Origin: an uncultured Eggerthella sp.
Lineage (GTDB): Bacteria; Actinomycetota; Coriobacteriia; Coriobacteriales; Eggerthellaceae
Assembly (NCBI GenBank): GCA_959607715.1
Contig: CAUHNN010000017.1
Coordinates: 1-27,356 of the forward strand
Direction of reading: 5' to 3'
Length of the DNA stretch: 27,356 nt
Shown here: in pieces, positions 13,177 to 20,019 of the stretch
Layout of the letters: each line of letters begins with the position of its first letter
How positions within the stretch are numbered: position 1 is the stretch's first letter
Notes under the pieces: generated by a model
What the model was told of the DNA's origin: nothing
What the model saw: only the letters and a program-made list of their open reading frames with translations
Databases searched by the model: none
Position numbers and translations under genes: made by a program

Positions 13177-14544
13177 ATGAAATCGCTCCATAAGAGCGAA
13201 ATGACCAGCGTGATCATCGTCATTTCCATTGTCATCCTGGGATCGTGCCTAGGAAACCTTTCCCAAACGGCCCTGAACGCCATGTTCTCGGGCATGGCCG
13301 TCGACTTCGGCGTCGACGTGGGGCTGGGTCAGTGGGTTACGACGCTCTACATGCTCGTGTTGGGCATTACCGTTCCCGCCGTCACCTACCTGATGCGTCG
13401 CTTTAGCTTGAAGACGGTCATCATGGCCTCGCTTGTGCTCTTGGCCGTCGGCGCCGCTGTCGATGCAGTGGCTGCCGATTTCGGCATCTTGATCGCTGGC
13501 CGTGTTCTGCAGGCGGTTTCCGCCGGCATCACCATGCCCATGATGATCAGCATCGTCATGACCTCGTTCCCGCGCGAACGCCAGGGAACCGTTATGGGCA
13601 TTGCTGGCATTGCCATGGGATTCGCGCCGAACATCGGCCCAACCATCGGCGGCTGGATGATCGAGGCGGCGGGTTGGCGCAGCTTCTTCGTCGCTTTGAC
13701 CGTATGCGCGGTTTTGCTTGCCGTGTTGGCGTTCTTCCTTATCGAGGGCAAGGGCAAGGGCGATTCCGGCGCTCGCCTCGATGTGCTGTCGCTTGTCATG
13801 TCGGCCGTCGGATTCGGTGGGTTGCTCCTTGGCTTCTCGAACGCATCGAGCTTCGGCATCGCGAGCCCCTTCATTTGGGTGCCCGTGGTGGTCGGTGTTG
13901 TGTTCATCGCTCTGTTCATCAGGAGGCAGCGATCAATCGACCACCCGCTTATCGACATGCGCATTTGGGAATCGCCTGTCTATCGCGCGAGTTTTTGGGC
14001 GCTTAACTTGCTGTTTGCGTGCTACATGGGTATTACGCTAGTTCTTCCGCTTTTCGTCGAGGGGCTGTGGGGAGGAACTGCATTCGAAGCGGGGCTCACG
14101 TTGCTTCCCGGAACGATCGCGGCGTTCTTCATCAACCCGCTTTCTGGTTGGCTGACCGACAGGTTCGGGGCGCGTCCCGTTGCCATTGTCGGCACGGTGT
14201 TTCTTTCGGTGGGCGCGGTGTCGATGGCGTTCATGGATGAGAGCACGCCGTTTTGGTTGATTTTCTGCCTACAGGGGATTCGCGCTATCGGCGTTTCCGC
14301 CTTGATCGGGCCGCTGACGTCGTGGGGCATGTCCGAGCTGCCGCATGAGATCATGACCGACGGGTCGTCGTTCGGCACTGCATCGCGCCAGGCGGCCGCT
14401 TCGCTCGGCACGGCGCTGATGGTGTTCGCCATCACGCTTGGCCCGTCGCTTGGCAGCGCGACGATCGGCTACACGCTTGCGTTTGGACTGTCGGGCGTGT
14501 TCGCCGTCGCGATGCTCGCTCTCGTGATCGCTCGTGTGCGTTAA
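13177..14544 (+). CDS. MFS transporter, DHA2 (EmrB/QacA) drug:H+ antiporter type
   Basis: This 455-residue polytopic membrane protein has about fourteen helices. The first half carries the DHA features: AGRVLQAVSAGITMPMMIS (helix 4) and the antiporter motif C GIAMGFAPNIGPTIGGWM (helix 5) followed by W-R-S-F-F. These place it in the 14-span H+-coupled drug exporter branch. In the family the substrate is often lipophilic cations or antibiotics; the actual substrate is unknown. ATG 13177 lies six bases after GAGGAGG (13164-13170), which decides against an earlier in-frame start at 13126. A TATGAT at 13061-13066 could be its -10. It lies back-to-back with the VanZ-like gene and stands alone on its strand. 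Confidence 0.92.
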   Translation: MKSLHKSEMTSVIIVISIVILGSCLGNLSQTALNAMFSGMAVDFGVDVGLGQWVTTLYMLVLGITVPAVTYLMRRFSLKTVIMASLVLLAVGAAVDAVAADFGILIAGRVLQAVSAGITMPMMISIVMTSFPRERQGTVMGIAGIAMGFAPNIGPTIGGWMIEAAGWRSFFVALTVCAVLLAVLAFFLIEGKGKGDSGARLDVLSLVMSAVGFGGLLLGFSNASSFGIASPFIWVPVVVGVVFIALFIRRQRSIDHPLIDMRIWESPVYRASFWALNLLFACYMGITLVLPLFVEGLWGGTAFEAGLTLLPGTIAAFFINPLSGWLTDRFGARPVAIVGTVFLSVGAVSMAFMDESTPFWLIFCLQGIRAIGVSALIGPLTSWGMSELPHEIMTDGSSFGTASRQAAASLGTALMVFAITLGPSLGSATIGYTLAFGLSGVFAVAMLALVIARVR

Positions 14545-14611
14545 GTTCGTTCGGGTTGCGGCTTCTGCGTCCACTCGGCGCTTCTCCCCATCGGGACAAA
14601 TCGTAGCGCAA

Positions 14612-14647
14612 ATGGGACAGGCACGCCGATCGGCGTGCCTGTCCCAT
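14612..14647. terminator. 36-nt perfect palindrome, probable terminator of the MFS gene
   Basis: Bases 14612-14629 and 14630-14647 are exact reverse complements with no unpaired loop (arm begins ATGGGACAGGCACGCC). It lies 67 bp after the MFS stop and may act as a terminator or be an intergenic repeat element. There is no clear T-tract. A second 8-bp hairpin (14662-14669 with 14680-14687) follows. Confidence 0.5.
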
Positions 14648-14721
14648 GATCTTGGGCAAATCCATGCGAGGACCCGACTTCGCATGGAGGGCGGCGGTTT
14701 TCTGCGTAGGGCCTGAGAACC

Positions 14722-15324
14722 TTAGGCGTTGTCGAGGATGCGTTTCACCGCGTCTTGGTCTACTTCCGGCAGAGGCTTGAACGGCTCGGGCTCGTCGACG
14801 TGATCGCCGATGATGCGCTCCATCCAGATCATGTCGTACCAGCGTCCGAATTTGTGCGCGCACTTCGAGAACGTGCCCGCCATGGAAAAGCTCAGGCGCT
14901 CATGGAATAGGCGGCTCGTTGCGGGAACGTACTCGTCTGCGGGGTCGCAATGCGCGATGCACGCTTCCATGTTGTAGACGTTCTGCAGCTCGAGCAATGC
15001 GGCAAGCGTTTCGTAAAGGCGACGGCCGATGCCGTTGCCTTTACGTTCGCGGTGCACGTAGATCGATGTTTCGGCAGAATGCTGGTAGGCGCGACGGGGG
15101 CGGAACGCGGACGCGTAGGCATAACCGATCAGCTCGCCGTCCTTTTCGGCGACGATGTAAGGGTAGCGCTCGCGCGTGTTGCGGATGCGTTCGGAGAATT
15201 GTTCGAGCGTCGGCGGAACGATCTCGAACGTCACGGCCGTTTCCAGCACGTAGGGTCGGTAGATTTCTAGAAGTGATGAGGCGTCGGCTTCGGTGGCCAG
15301 ACGTATGATAATTGCTTCGTCCAT
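14722..15324 (-). CDS. GNAT N-acetyltransferase, phosphinothricin/methionine-sulfone acetyltransferase (Pat/MnaT) type
   Basis: This 200-residue GNAT enzyme has the Pat-like N-terminal signature ETAVTFEIVPPTLEQFSERI and GYAYASAFRPRRAY, then AETSIYVHRERKGNGIGRRLYETL, with R-K-G-N-G-I-G as the acetyl-CoA loop. Family members acetylate the amino group of phosphinothricin, methionine sulfone or similar compounds; here this is a family-level guess. The Met at 15324 is chosen because the family starts at that point (I-I-I-R-L-A-T-E-A-D). There is no Shine-Dalgarno before it, but a -10 hexamer ends only seven bases upstream, so the message is probably leaderless. The 35-residue C-terminal tail is Pro- and acid-rich. 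Confidence 0.88.
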   Translation of the reverse strand: MDEAIIIRLATEADASSLLEIYRPYVLETAVTFEIVPPTLEQFSERIRNTRERYPYIVAEKDGELIGYAYASAFRPRRAYQHSAETSIYVHRERKGNGIGRRLYETLAALLELQNVYNMEACIAHCDPADEYVPATSRLFHERLSFSMAGTFSKCAHKFGRWYDMIWMERIIGDHVDEPEPFKPLPEVDQDAVKRILDNA

Positions 15325-15331
15325 GGCGAGT

Positions 15332-15359
15332 ATTGTAACGATGCCGCCCCCTGACGCAA
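15332..15359 (-). promoter_or_regulatory. Promoter giving a leaderless GNAT mRNA
   Basis: On the minus strand, TTGCGT (15354-15359), a 16-bp spacer and TACAAT (15332-15337) are followed by seven bases and then the ATG at 15324. Transcription should start at or next to that A, leaving no room for a ribosome binding site. Confidence 0.55.
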
Positions 15360-15719
15360 GGGGACGTGTGGCCGATTTTGCAAGGATTTCCGAACGGTTT
15401 TGTCTTACACGGCGCGGCTGCACTCGGGTGGCTTGATGCGATGCGCATTCGAGCTGCCCTTTCGTTCATTTTTTGCGTTTTTGCGGCGGCGACGGCTGGG
15501 ACGCGTCCATCGTCCGCCGCCCTACCGCCCGCCGCTCCCGCCGTCTCCGCCAGGCGCCCCCGCTGCCGTTCACCGCTTCTTCTTTCCGCGAAGCTCATTC
15601 GCCCCGATCCTTGGCGGTCCGTCGGCGCCGTATGGTATACTGCGTTACGCTTTATTACTTTAGTTGGCTAAAGTCGCGTTATGAACCACGACTGCGCGCA
15701 GGCCGAAAAGAGGTAACCG
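15360..15719 (+). promoter_or_regulatory. Intergenic region ahead of the amino acid ABC importer
   Basis: No credible gene is seen here. Bases 15485-15600 are strongly C/T-rich on the plus strand. A TATACT (15636-15641) with TTGGCG (15611-15616) 19 bp upstream could be the importer promoter. A 6-bp dyad CTTTAG-TTGG-CTAAAG (15658-15673) lies just downstream of that -10, where a repressor could bind. Confidence 0.35.
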
Positions 15720-16547
15720 ATGAAGAAGAAACTGATCGCTTTGCTGACCATGGCCTGCGTGGCGTGCCTGTCGGCGGTCCTGCTGACCGGCTGCTCTTCC
15801 CAGCAGTCCGAATCCTCCGACGGCAATCCGCCCGACAACAAACTGGTCGTCGGCTTCGACAAGAGCTATCCGCCCTACGGCTTCGTCGACGAGAACAACG
15901 AGTACACCGGCTTCGATCTTGACATGGCCAAGGAAGTCGCCGAGCGCAACGGTTGGGAAGTCCAGCTCGAGGCCATCGACTGGGATGCTAAGGACTCCCT
16001 GCTCAACCAGGGCAGCATCAACTGCATCTGGAACGGCTTCACTATGGAGGGCCGCGAGGATAACTACACCTTCTCCGAGCCTTACATGCTCAACGAGCAG
16101 GTTGTCGTCGTGAAGAAGGATTCCGGCATCAAGACCTTCGCAGACCTCGAGGGCAAGACCGTTGTTACCCAGGCCGACTCCGCTGCTCTCGATGTCCTTT
16201 CCGACGAAGAGGGGCAGAAGGCCGTCGCCGACACCTTCAAGGAGCTTCAGACGCTCCCCGATTACAACAACGCATTCCTGCAGCTTGAGGCCGAAACGGT
16301 CGACGCCGTTGCCTGCGACCTTTCCATCGCTGCATATCAGATGTCCGCTAACCCCGATGTGTACGTTCAGCTCGAGGAGCCGCTGAGCTCCGAGCACTAC
16401 GCCGTCGGCTTCAAGAAGGGCGATGATGCCCCGGCTGCCAAGGTCACCGATACGCTCAAGGAAATGTACAACGACGGCACCATCGAGGAGCTTGTCAAGA
16501 AGTACGAGGGCTACGGCCTCAGCCTCGACAACTGGGTGCTTAAGTAG
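15720..16547 (+). CDS. Polar amino acid ABC transporter, substrate-binding lipoprotein
   Basis: This 275-residue lipoprotein has a Lys-rich start, a hydrophobic core and the lipobox LLTGC, with Cys25 as the lipidation site, so it should sit on the outer face of the membrane. The mature part has the family-3 solute-binding fold: LVVGFDKSYPPYGFVDENNEYTGFDLDMAKEVAER, then VQLEAIDWDAK, then the SEPYMLNEQVVVVKK hinge strand and the TVVTQADSAALD lobe. In this family the SYPPYGF and G-F-D-L-D segments belong to the pocket for polar amino acids; which amino acid cannot be told. AGAGG lies seven bases before the ATG. A terminator-like hairpin follows the gene before the permease. Confidence 0.93.
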   Translation: MKKKLIALLTMACVACLSAVLLTGCSSQQSESSDGNPPDNKLVVGFDKSYPPYGFVDENNEYTGFDLDMAKEVAERNGWEVQLEAIDWDAKDSLLNQGSINCIWNGFTMEGREDNYTFSEPYMLNEQVVVVKKDSGIKTFADLEGKTVVTQADSAALDVLSDEEGQKAVADTFKELQTLPDYNNAFLQLEAETVDAVACDLSIAAYQMSANPDVYVQLEEPLSSEHYAVGFKKGDDAPAAKVTDTLKEMYNDGTIEELVKKYEGYGLSLDNWVLK

Positions 16548-16566
16548 GATTCGTTGAACGCGAAGG

Positions 16567-16596
16567 GCCGGCCGACGGAAACGTCGGTCGGCTTTT
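16567..16596 (+). terminator. Hairpin after the binding-protein gene (partial terminator)
   Basis: An 11-bp stem (16567-16577 with 16582-16592, one G-U) has a GAAA tetraloop and is followed by TTTT. In ABC operons such a site often lets the binding protein be made in excess over the membrane parts. Confidence 0.75.
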
Positions 16597-16605
16597 GGCG
16601 CTTTT

Positions 16606-16666
16606 GAGGCGGGGAACGTTCCCCGCCTCTGTTGTGTTTTCGCGGGCGACGAGCATGTTGCCCGCG
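16606..16666 (+). repeat. Two further inverted repeats ahead of the permease gene
   Basis: A 24-nt perfect palindrome (16606-16617 with 16618-16629) and a 7-bp hairpin (16641-16647 with 16660-16666) follow the first terminator. The second ends four bases before the permease's Shine-Dalgarno (16670-16676), so it could affect its translation. Confidence 0.5.
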
Positions 16667-16681
16667 ATGAAGGAGGGACAG

Positions 16682-17335
16682 ATGGATTTCAGCGTTATGT
16701 TCGCTGCCATGATGGAAGGCCTCGGCTGCGCGACGTGGATCTTCTTCGTCACGCTTATCGGCGCCGTGCCGCTCGGTATCGTCGTGGCACTCGCTCGCAT
16801 GAGCTCGTTCAAGCCGCTTGCCTTCGTGGCTCGCTTCTACATTTCCATCTTGCGTGGAACGCCGCTGATGCTTCAGCTCTTGGCGTTCTTGGTCGGTCCG
16901 TACTTCCTCTTCGGCGCCTCGATGGGCGCCGATTGGAAATACGGCGCGTGCGCGCTGGGCTTCATCTTGAACTACGCCGCGTATTTCGCCGAGATCTACC
17001 GTTCGGGCATCCAGTCCATTCCGAAGGGCCAGTACGAGGCGGCAAGCGTTTTGGGTTATTCCCACACGCAGACCTTCTTCAAGATCGTGCTGCCTCAGGT
17101 GATCAAGCGCATCCTGCCTGCCATGGGCAACGAGATCATCGTGCTGGTCAAGGACACGTCGCTCGCCTTCATCATCGGCATGGGAGAGCTCCTTTCGGTC
17201 ACCAAGGCCATCGCGGCAAGCGAGGCGTCCATGCTTCCGTATGCGCTGGCGGCTCTCATCTACTGGGTGTTCTGCCTGATCATCGAATTCGTCATGGGTC
17301 GCGTCGAGAAGAAGCTGGCCTACTACCACGACTAA
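16682..17335 (+). CDS. Polar amino acid ABC transporter permease (HisM/GlnP family)
   Basis: This 217-residue inner-membrane subunit has about five helices. The EAA loop that docks to the ATPase is visible from about residue 119 (EAASVLGYSHTQTFFKIVLPQ), and S-I-L-R-G-T-P-L-M-L-Q-L is the usual conserved stretch before it. VKDTSLAFIIGMGEL follows, as in the His/Glu/Gln permeases. ATG 16682 is fixed by AAGGAGG at 16670-16676 five bases upstream; earlier in-frame codons would run through the hairpins. There is a single permease gene, so a homodimer is expected. It lies between the binding protein and the ATPase. Confidence 0.92.
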   Translation: MDFSVMFAAMMEGLGCATWIFFVTLIGAVPLGIVVALARMSSFKPLAFVARFYISILRGTPLMLQLLAFLVGPYFLFGASMGADWKYGACALGFILNYAAYFAEIYRSGIQSIPKGQYEAASVLGYSHTQTFFKIVLPQVIKRILPAMGNEIIVLVKDTSLAFIIGMGELLSVTKAIAASEASMLPYALAALIYWVFCLIIEFVMGRVEKKLAYYHD

Positions 17336-17485
17336 CCACCACGACCACCGCGCGGCGCTCTTGCGTACGGTGAGCACTGTCCCACCGGCGAGCGTCGCTA
17401 TCCAGGGAGCTGCGCGCGCTGGCGCGTCTTGCGAAAAGCGAGCGCATCGCGTGTGCGCGGCCCTGCGTAAGGGAAGGATTGAGAC

Positions 17486-18274
17486 ATGGGAAATGATGCA
17501 GCGAAGCCGATCGTCTCGCTGGCCCACGCCAAGAAGGCGTTTTCGGGTAACGAGGTTTTGAAGGACATATCGCTTACGGTCAACGAAGGCGACGTTCTTT
17601 CCATCATCGGGCCGTCGGGCGGGGGCAAGTCGACGCTTCTGCGCTGCATGACGCTGCTCGAGACGCTCGACTCCGGCGAACTGTCCTTCGGCGATCTCGA
17701 TGTGGTCACGAAGGATGCGAGCGGCAAGTCGGTGTACGGCGGCAAGGATGTTCAGGCTAAGGCGAAGGAGCGGTTCGGGCTTGTGTTCCAGAGCTTCAAC
17801 CTGTTCCCTCATTTCTCGGTGCTGCGCAACGTCACCGATGCGCCCATCAGCGTTCAGAAACGCCCGAAGGAAGAAGTGCTTGCGCGCGGTCGCGAACTTC
17901 TGGCTCAAATGGGGCTGGCCGACAAGGAGAACAGCTACCCGTGCGAACTTTCGGGCGGCCAGCAGCAGCGTGTGGCTATTGCGCGAGCGCTCTGCCTGAA
18001 CCCTGACGTGCTCTTTTTCGACGAACCCACTAGCGCGCTTGACCCCGAGCTCACTCAGGAAGTCCTCAAGGTGATCCGGTCTCTGGCGGATCAGCATATG
18101 ACCATGGTCATCGTCACCCATGAGATGTCGTTTGCGCGTGATGTCTCCGACCGCATCGTGTTCATGGCCGACGGCGTCATCGTCGAGGAGGGTTCGCCCG
18201 AACAGCTTATCGGCAATCCTCAACACGAACGCACCCGTGCGTTCCTCGCGCGTTTCCAGGAAGAAGGGAAGTAG
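17486..18274 (+). CDS. Polar amino acid ABC transporter ATP-binding protein (GlnQ/HisP family)
   Basis: This 262-residue ATPase drives the importer. Walker A is GPSGGGKST (42-50), the Q-loop is GLVFQSFNLFPHFSVLRNV, the signature is LSGGQQQR (about 155-162), Walker B is VLFFDEPTSALDPE (about 175-188), and the switch His is in VTHEMSFARDVSDR. The motif FNLFPH is typical of polar amino acid importers. An insert of about ten residues (TKDASGKSVYGGKD) between Walker A and the Q-loop is longer than in HisP. GGGAAGGA lies a little far (eight to nine bases) from the ATG. The 150-bp gap before it has no clear terminator. The next gene begins three bases after its stop. Confidence 0.94.
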   Translation: MGNDAAKPIVSLAHAKKAFSGNEVLKDISLTVNEGDVLSIIGPSGGGKSTLLRCMTLLETLDSGELSFGDLDVVTKDASGKSVYGGKDVQAKAKERFGLVFQSFNLFPHFSVLRNVTDAPISVQKRPKEEVLARGRELLAQMGLADKENSYPCELSGGQQQRVAIARALCLNPDVLFFDEPTSALDPELTQEVLKVIRSLADQHMTMVIVTHEMSFARDVSDRIVFMADGVIVEEGSPEQLIGNPQHERTRAFLARFQEEGK

Positions 18275-18277
18275 ACG

Positions 18278-18802
18278 ATGATCTACAGCTTGCCTTCAGG
18301 CGCCCCGAGTGTGAGCGATGCGCGTTTCATCGCCGAAAACGCAACCATCGCAGGCGATGTGACCATCGGCGCTGGGTCGACGGTGTGGTTCAGCGCGGTT
18401 CTCCGCGCTGAGGGCGCGCCCATTACGATAGGGCGCGAGACGAGCATCCAGGATAACGTTACGGTCCATATCGATCTGGGCCGCCCGACCACGATCGGCG
18501 ACCGGGTGACGGTGGGGCACAATGCGGTGCTGCACGGATGCACGGCCGAAGACGACGTGCTGATCGGGATGAACTCAACGGTCTTGAACGGCGCGATCGT
18601 GGGACGCGGATCGCTTGTGGCCGCAGGGGCGCTCGTTCCCGAAGGCATGGTCGTTCCCCCGAACTCGCTCGTTGCCGGCGTTCCCGCCAAGGTGAAGAAG
18701 ACGTTCACTCCCGAAGAGGTGCAGAAGCGCCAGGATTACTACATCCCCCTTTATGCGAAGGAGGGCGCCGAATACGCCGAGGCGCTCGGCCAAGGCGCGT
18801 AG
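18278..18802 (+). CDS. Gamma-carbonic-anhydrase-like hexapeptide-repeat protein
   Basis: This 174-residue left-handed beta-helix protein is built of I-x-G-x-x-T/V hexapeptides. The three metal-binding His of the gamma-class carbonic anhydrase family are in place: His64 (VTVHID), His81 (VGHNAVLHG) and His86. The flanking GHNAVLHGCTAEDDVLIGMNSTVLNGA matches the YrdA/PaaY/Cam-like group, followed by the SLVAGVPAKVKK tail. Such proteins are trimers with zinc or iron; some hydrate CO2 and many have no proven reaction. The gene starts three bases after the ABC ATPase stop, so it must be co-transcribed with the importer. That pairing is common in databases but has no clear meaning. Confidence 0.9.
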   Translation: MIYSLPSGAPSVSDARFIAENATIAGDVTIGAGSTVWFSAVLRAEGAPITIGRETSIQDNVTVHIDLGRPTTIGDRVTVGHNAVLHGCTAEDDVLIGMNSTVLNGAIVGRGSLVAAGALVPEGMVVPPNSLVAGVPAKVKKTFTPEEVQKRQDYYIPLYAKEGAEYAEALGQGA

Positions 18803-18819
18803 CGCAAGGCGCCCGCTCG

Positions 18820-18891
18820 GGTGCGGCGGCCCGCGCCGCACCTGCCGCTGCTCGGCACGTGCCCTGCCCGGGTGCGGCAGAGCACCGCACC
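18820..18891 (+). repeat. Two GC-rich hairpins after the carbonic-anhydrase-like gene
   Basis: A 9-bp stem (18820-18828 with 18834-18842) and a 7-bp stem (18871-18877 with 18885-18891) both use the arm GGTGCGG/CCGCACC, so the region contains a duplicated inverted repeat. There is no T-tract. Apart from these and the terminator at 18962, the 314-bp gap from 18803 to 19116 holds nothing I can call. Confidence 0.45.
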
Positions 18892-18961
18892 TGTCGCCGC
18901 GGTGCTCGCCCCGTTTGCGCCATACCCGCTGCCGCATGGCACGCGCCCACCCATGCAAAAA

Positions 18962-18994
18962 ACCGGCCCGAGGGCGATGCGCTCTCGGGCCGGT
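18962..18994. terminator. Terminator, mainly for the hpf gene
   Basis: A 14-bp stem (18962-18975 with 18981-18994, one G-U) has a 5-nt loop. On the minus strand it is followed by TTTTTT, so it mainly ends transcription of hpf, 122 bp beyond that gene's stop. It can also stop plus-strand read-through from the importer operon. Confidence 0.85.
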
Positions 18995-19116
18995 CGTGTT
19001 TCTGCGGCTTCGCTTCCGAAGGGGGAAGAGCCGGCGTTTTGCCGGAGGGAAAGGATCTCTGCCCCTCCTGGGCCGATAGGACTAACGGCAAAACGTATCT
19101 AGTGGCATGGGGGCTC

Positions 19117-19677
19117 TTACGCCTCGGTTGCCTTCAGCAAGCCGTATCCGCCATGCTCGCGGCGATAGAGGATGTTGACGGCGTTGGAATCGCGATCGAT
19201 GAAGGCGAAGAAGTCGTGGCCAAGCAGGTCGATCTGGATGAGCGCCTCTTCCTCGGTCATCGGCTCGAGCACGAGCTCCTTGACGCGGACGACCTCGTCG
19301 TCAGCGGCCAGTTCGCCCATGAGGGCATCGAGATCGAGCTCAGTGGCCTTTTCCGCAGGTGCCTGGGTGATCTTCTTGTCGATGACGCGCGTCTTGTACT
19401 TGCGGAGCTGACGCAGGGCCTTGGCGGCGGCGACGTCGATGGCGGCATACATGTTCTCCTCGCGCTCTTCGACGCGGATGATGTGTCCGCGGGCGCGCAT
19501 GGTCACTTCGCACGTGGCGGGAGTGGGGTTGGCGGGATTCTTCTCGACCTGGAGAACGACTTCAGCGGTCAACGGGCTGATATCCATGACCTTCATGGAG
19601 TTGCCGATCTTTTCTTCAGCATAGGAACGCAGGGCGTCGGTGATGGGCATCTTACGGCCGGTGATGGTGATATCCAT
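19117..19677 (-). CDS. hpf: Ribosome hibernation promoting factor, long form (HPF/RaiA)
   Basis: This 186-residue protein binds the decoding centre of idle 30S subunits and, in its long form, joins two ribosomes into 100S dimers. The N-terminal S30AE domain (about 1-100) starts MDITITGRKMPITDALRSYAEEKI, and the C-terminal dimerisation domain (about 130-186) reads VRVKELVLEPMTEEEALIQ..HDFFAFID...VNILYRREHGGYGL. The linker is short and acidic. ATG 19677 is chosen because AGAGGTG lies five bases upstream and the family begins there; a longer in-frame start at 19806 lacks support. The gene is divergent from nhaA across a 342-bp regulatory region. In the family, expression usually rises in stationary phase or stress. 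Confidence 0.95.
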   Translation of the reverse strand: MDITITGRKMPITDALRSYAEEKIGNSMKVMDISPLTAEVVLQVEKNPANPTPATCEVTMRARGHIIRVEEREENMYAAIDVAAAKALRQLRKYKTRVIDKKITQAPAEKATELDLDALMGELAADDEVVRVKELVLEPMTEEEALIQIDLLGHDFFAFIDRDSNAVNILYRREHGGYGLLKATEA

Positions 19678-20019
19678 GGTTTCACCTCTCAAACTGGAAC
19701 GAACATGAGGTTCGGCGAGAGGAGCGGCGCAGGCGTGCGCCTCGGTGGGAAATGCGAAGGAAAGGACCGCATGACCTGCGGCCTTGTGCCCCTCGACGGT
19801 TCTCAAATCCCCTCGTCAACCGTCTGAGTTCAGCATACCGCACTTTAGTTCATCTTTGTAAACAAATGTGAACTTGTTCAAATCACGTGCCCGGGTGTAG
19901 CCGCGATAGGAAACGGTCTCGTTCAAATCATGCGACCGGGCGCAGCCGTGCTGGGCCATCTGGTACCCTTGAAAAGAAGATTCGCGGGCGCTCGTCGCCT
20001 TTCGGAGCAAGGATGCGAT
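19678..20019. promoter_or_regulatory. Shared hpf/nhaA control region with GTTCA half-sites
   Basis: An imperfect 28-nt dyad (19847-19859 with 19862-19874) lies near the middle. A second, overlapping dyad is TGAAC-TT-GTTCA (19869-19880). Two 28-nt direct repeats (19876-19903 and 19921-19948; 23 of 28 identical) begin with GTTCAAATCA. In all, five GTTCA/TGAAC half-sites occur within 100 bp. The local sequence at 19840-19885 is AT-rich against its surroundings, as expected for a promoter, but the boxes themselves are unclear. Confidence 0.5.

Noticed and set aside
16511..18226. 571-residue minus-strand ORF
   Set aside because: It lies opposite the permease and ATPase genes, both with clear motifs; it is a GC-driven shadow reading with low-complexity composition rich in Arg, His and Asp.
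19869..19880. Possible LexA/SOS box
   Set aside because: GAAC and GTTC are separated by two bases, not the four of Gram-positive SOS boxes.
19876..19948. GTTCAAATC words resembling a tRNA T-loop
   Set aside because: Flanking bases do not form a T-stem and there is no acceptor or anticodon arm.
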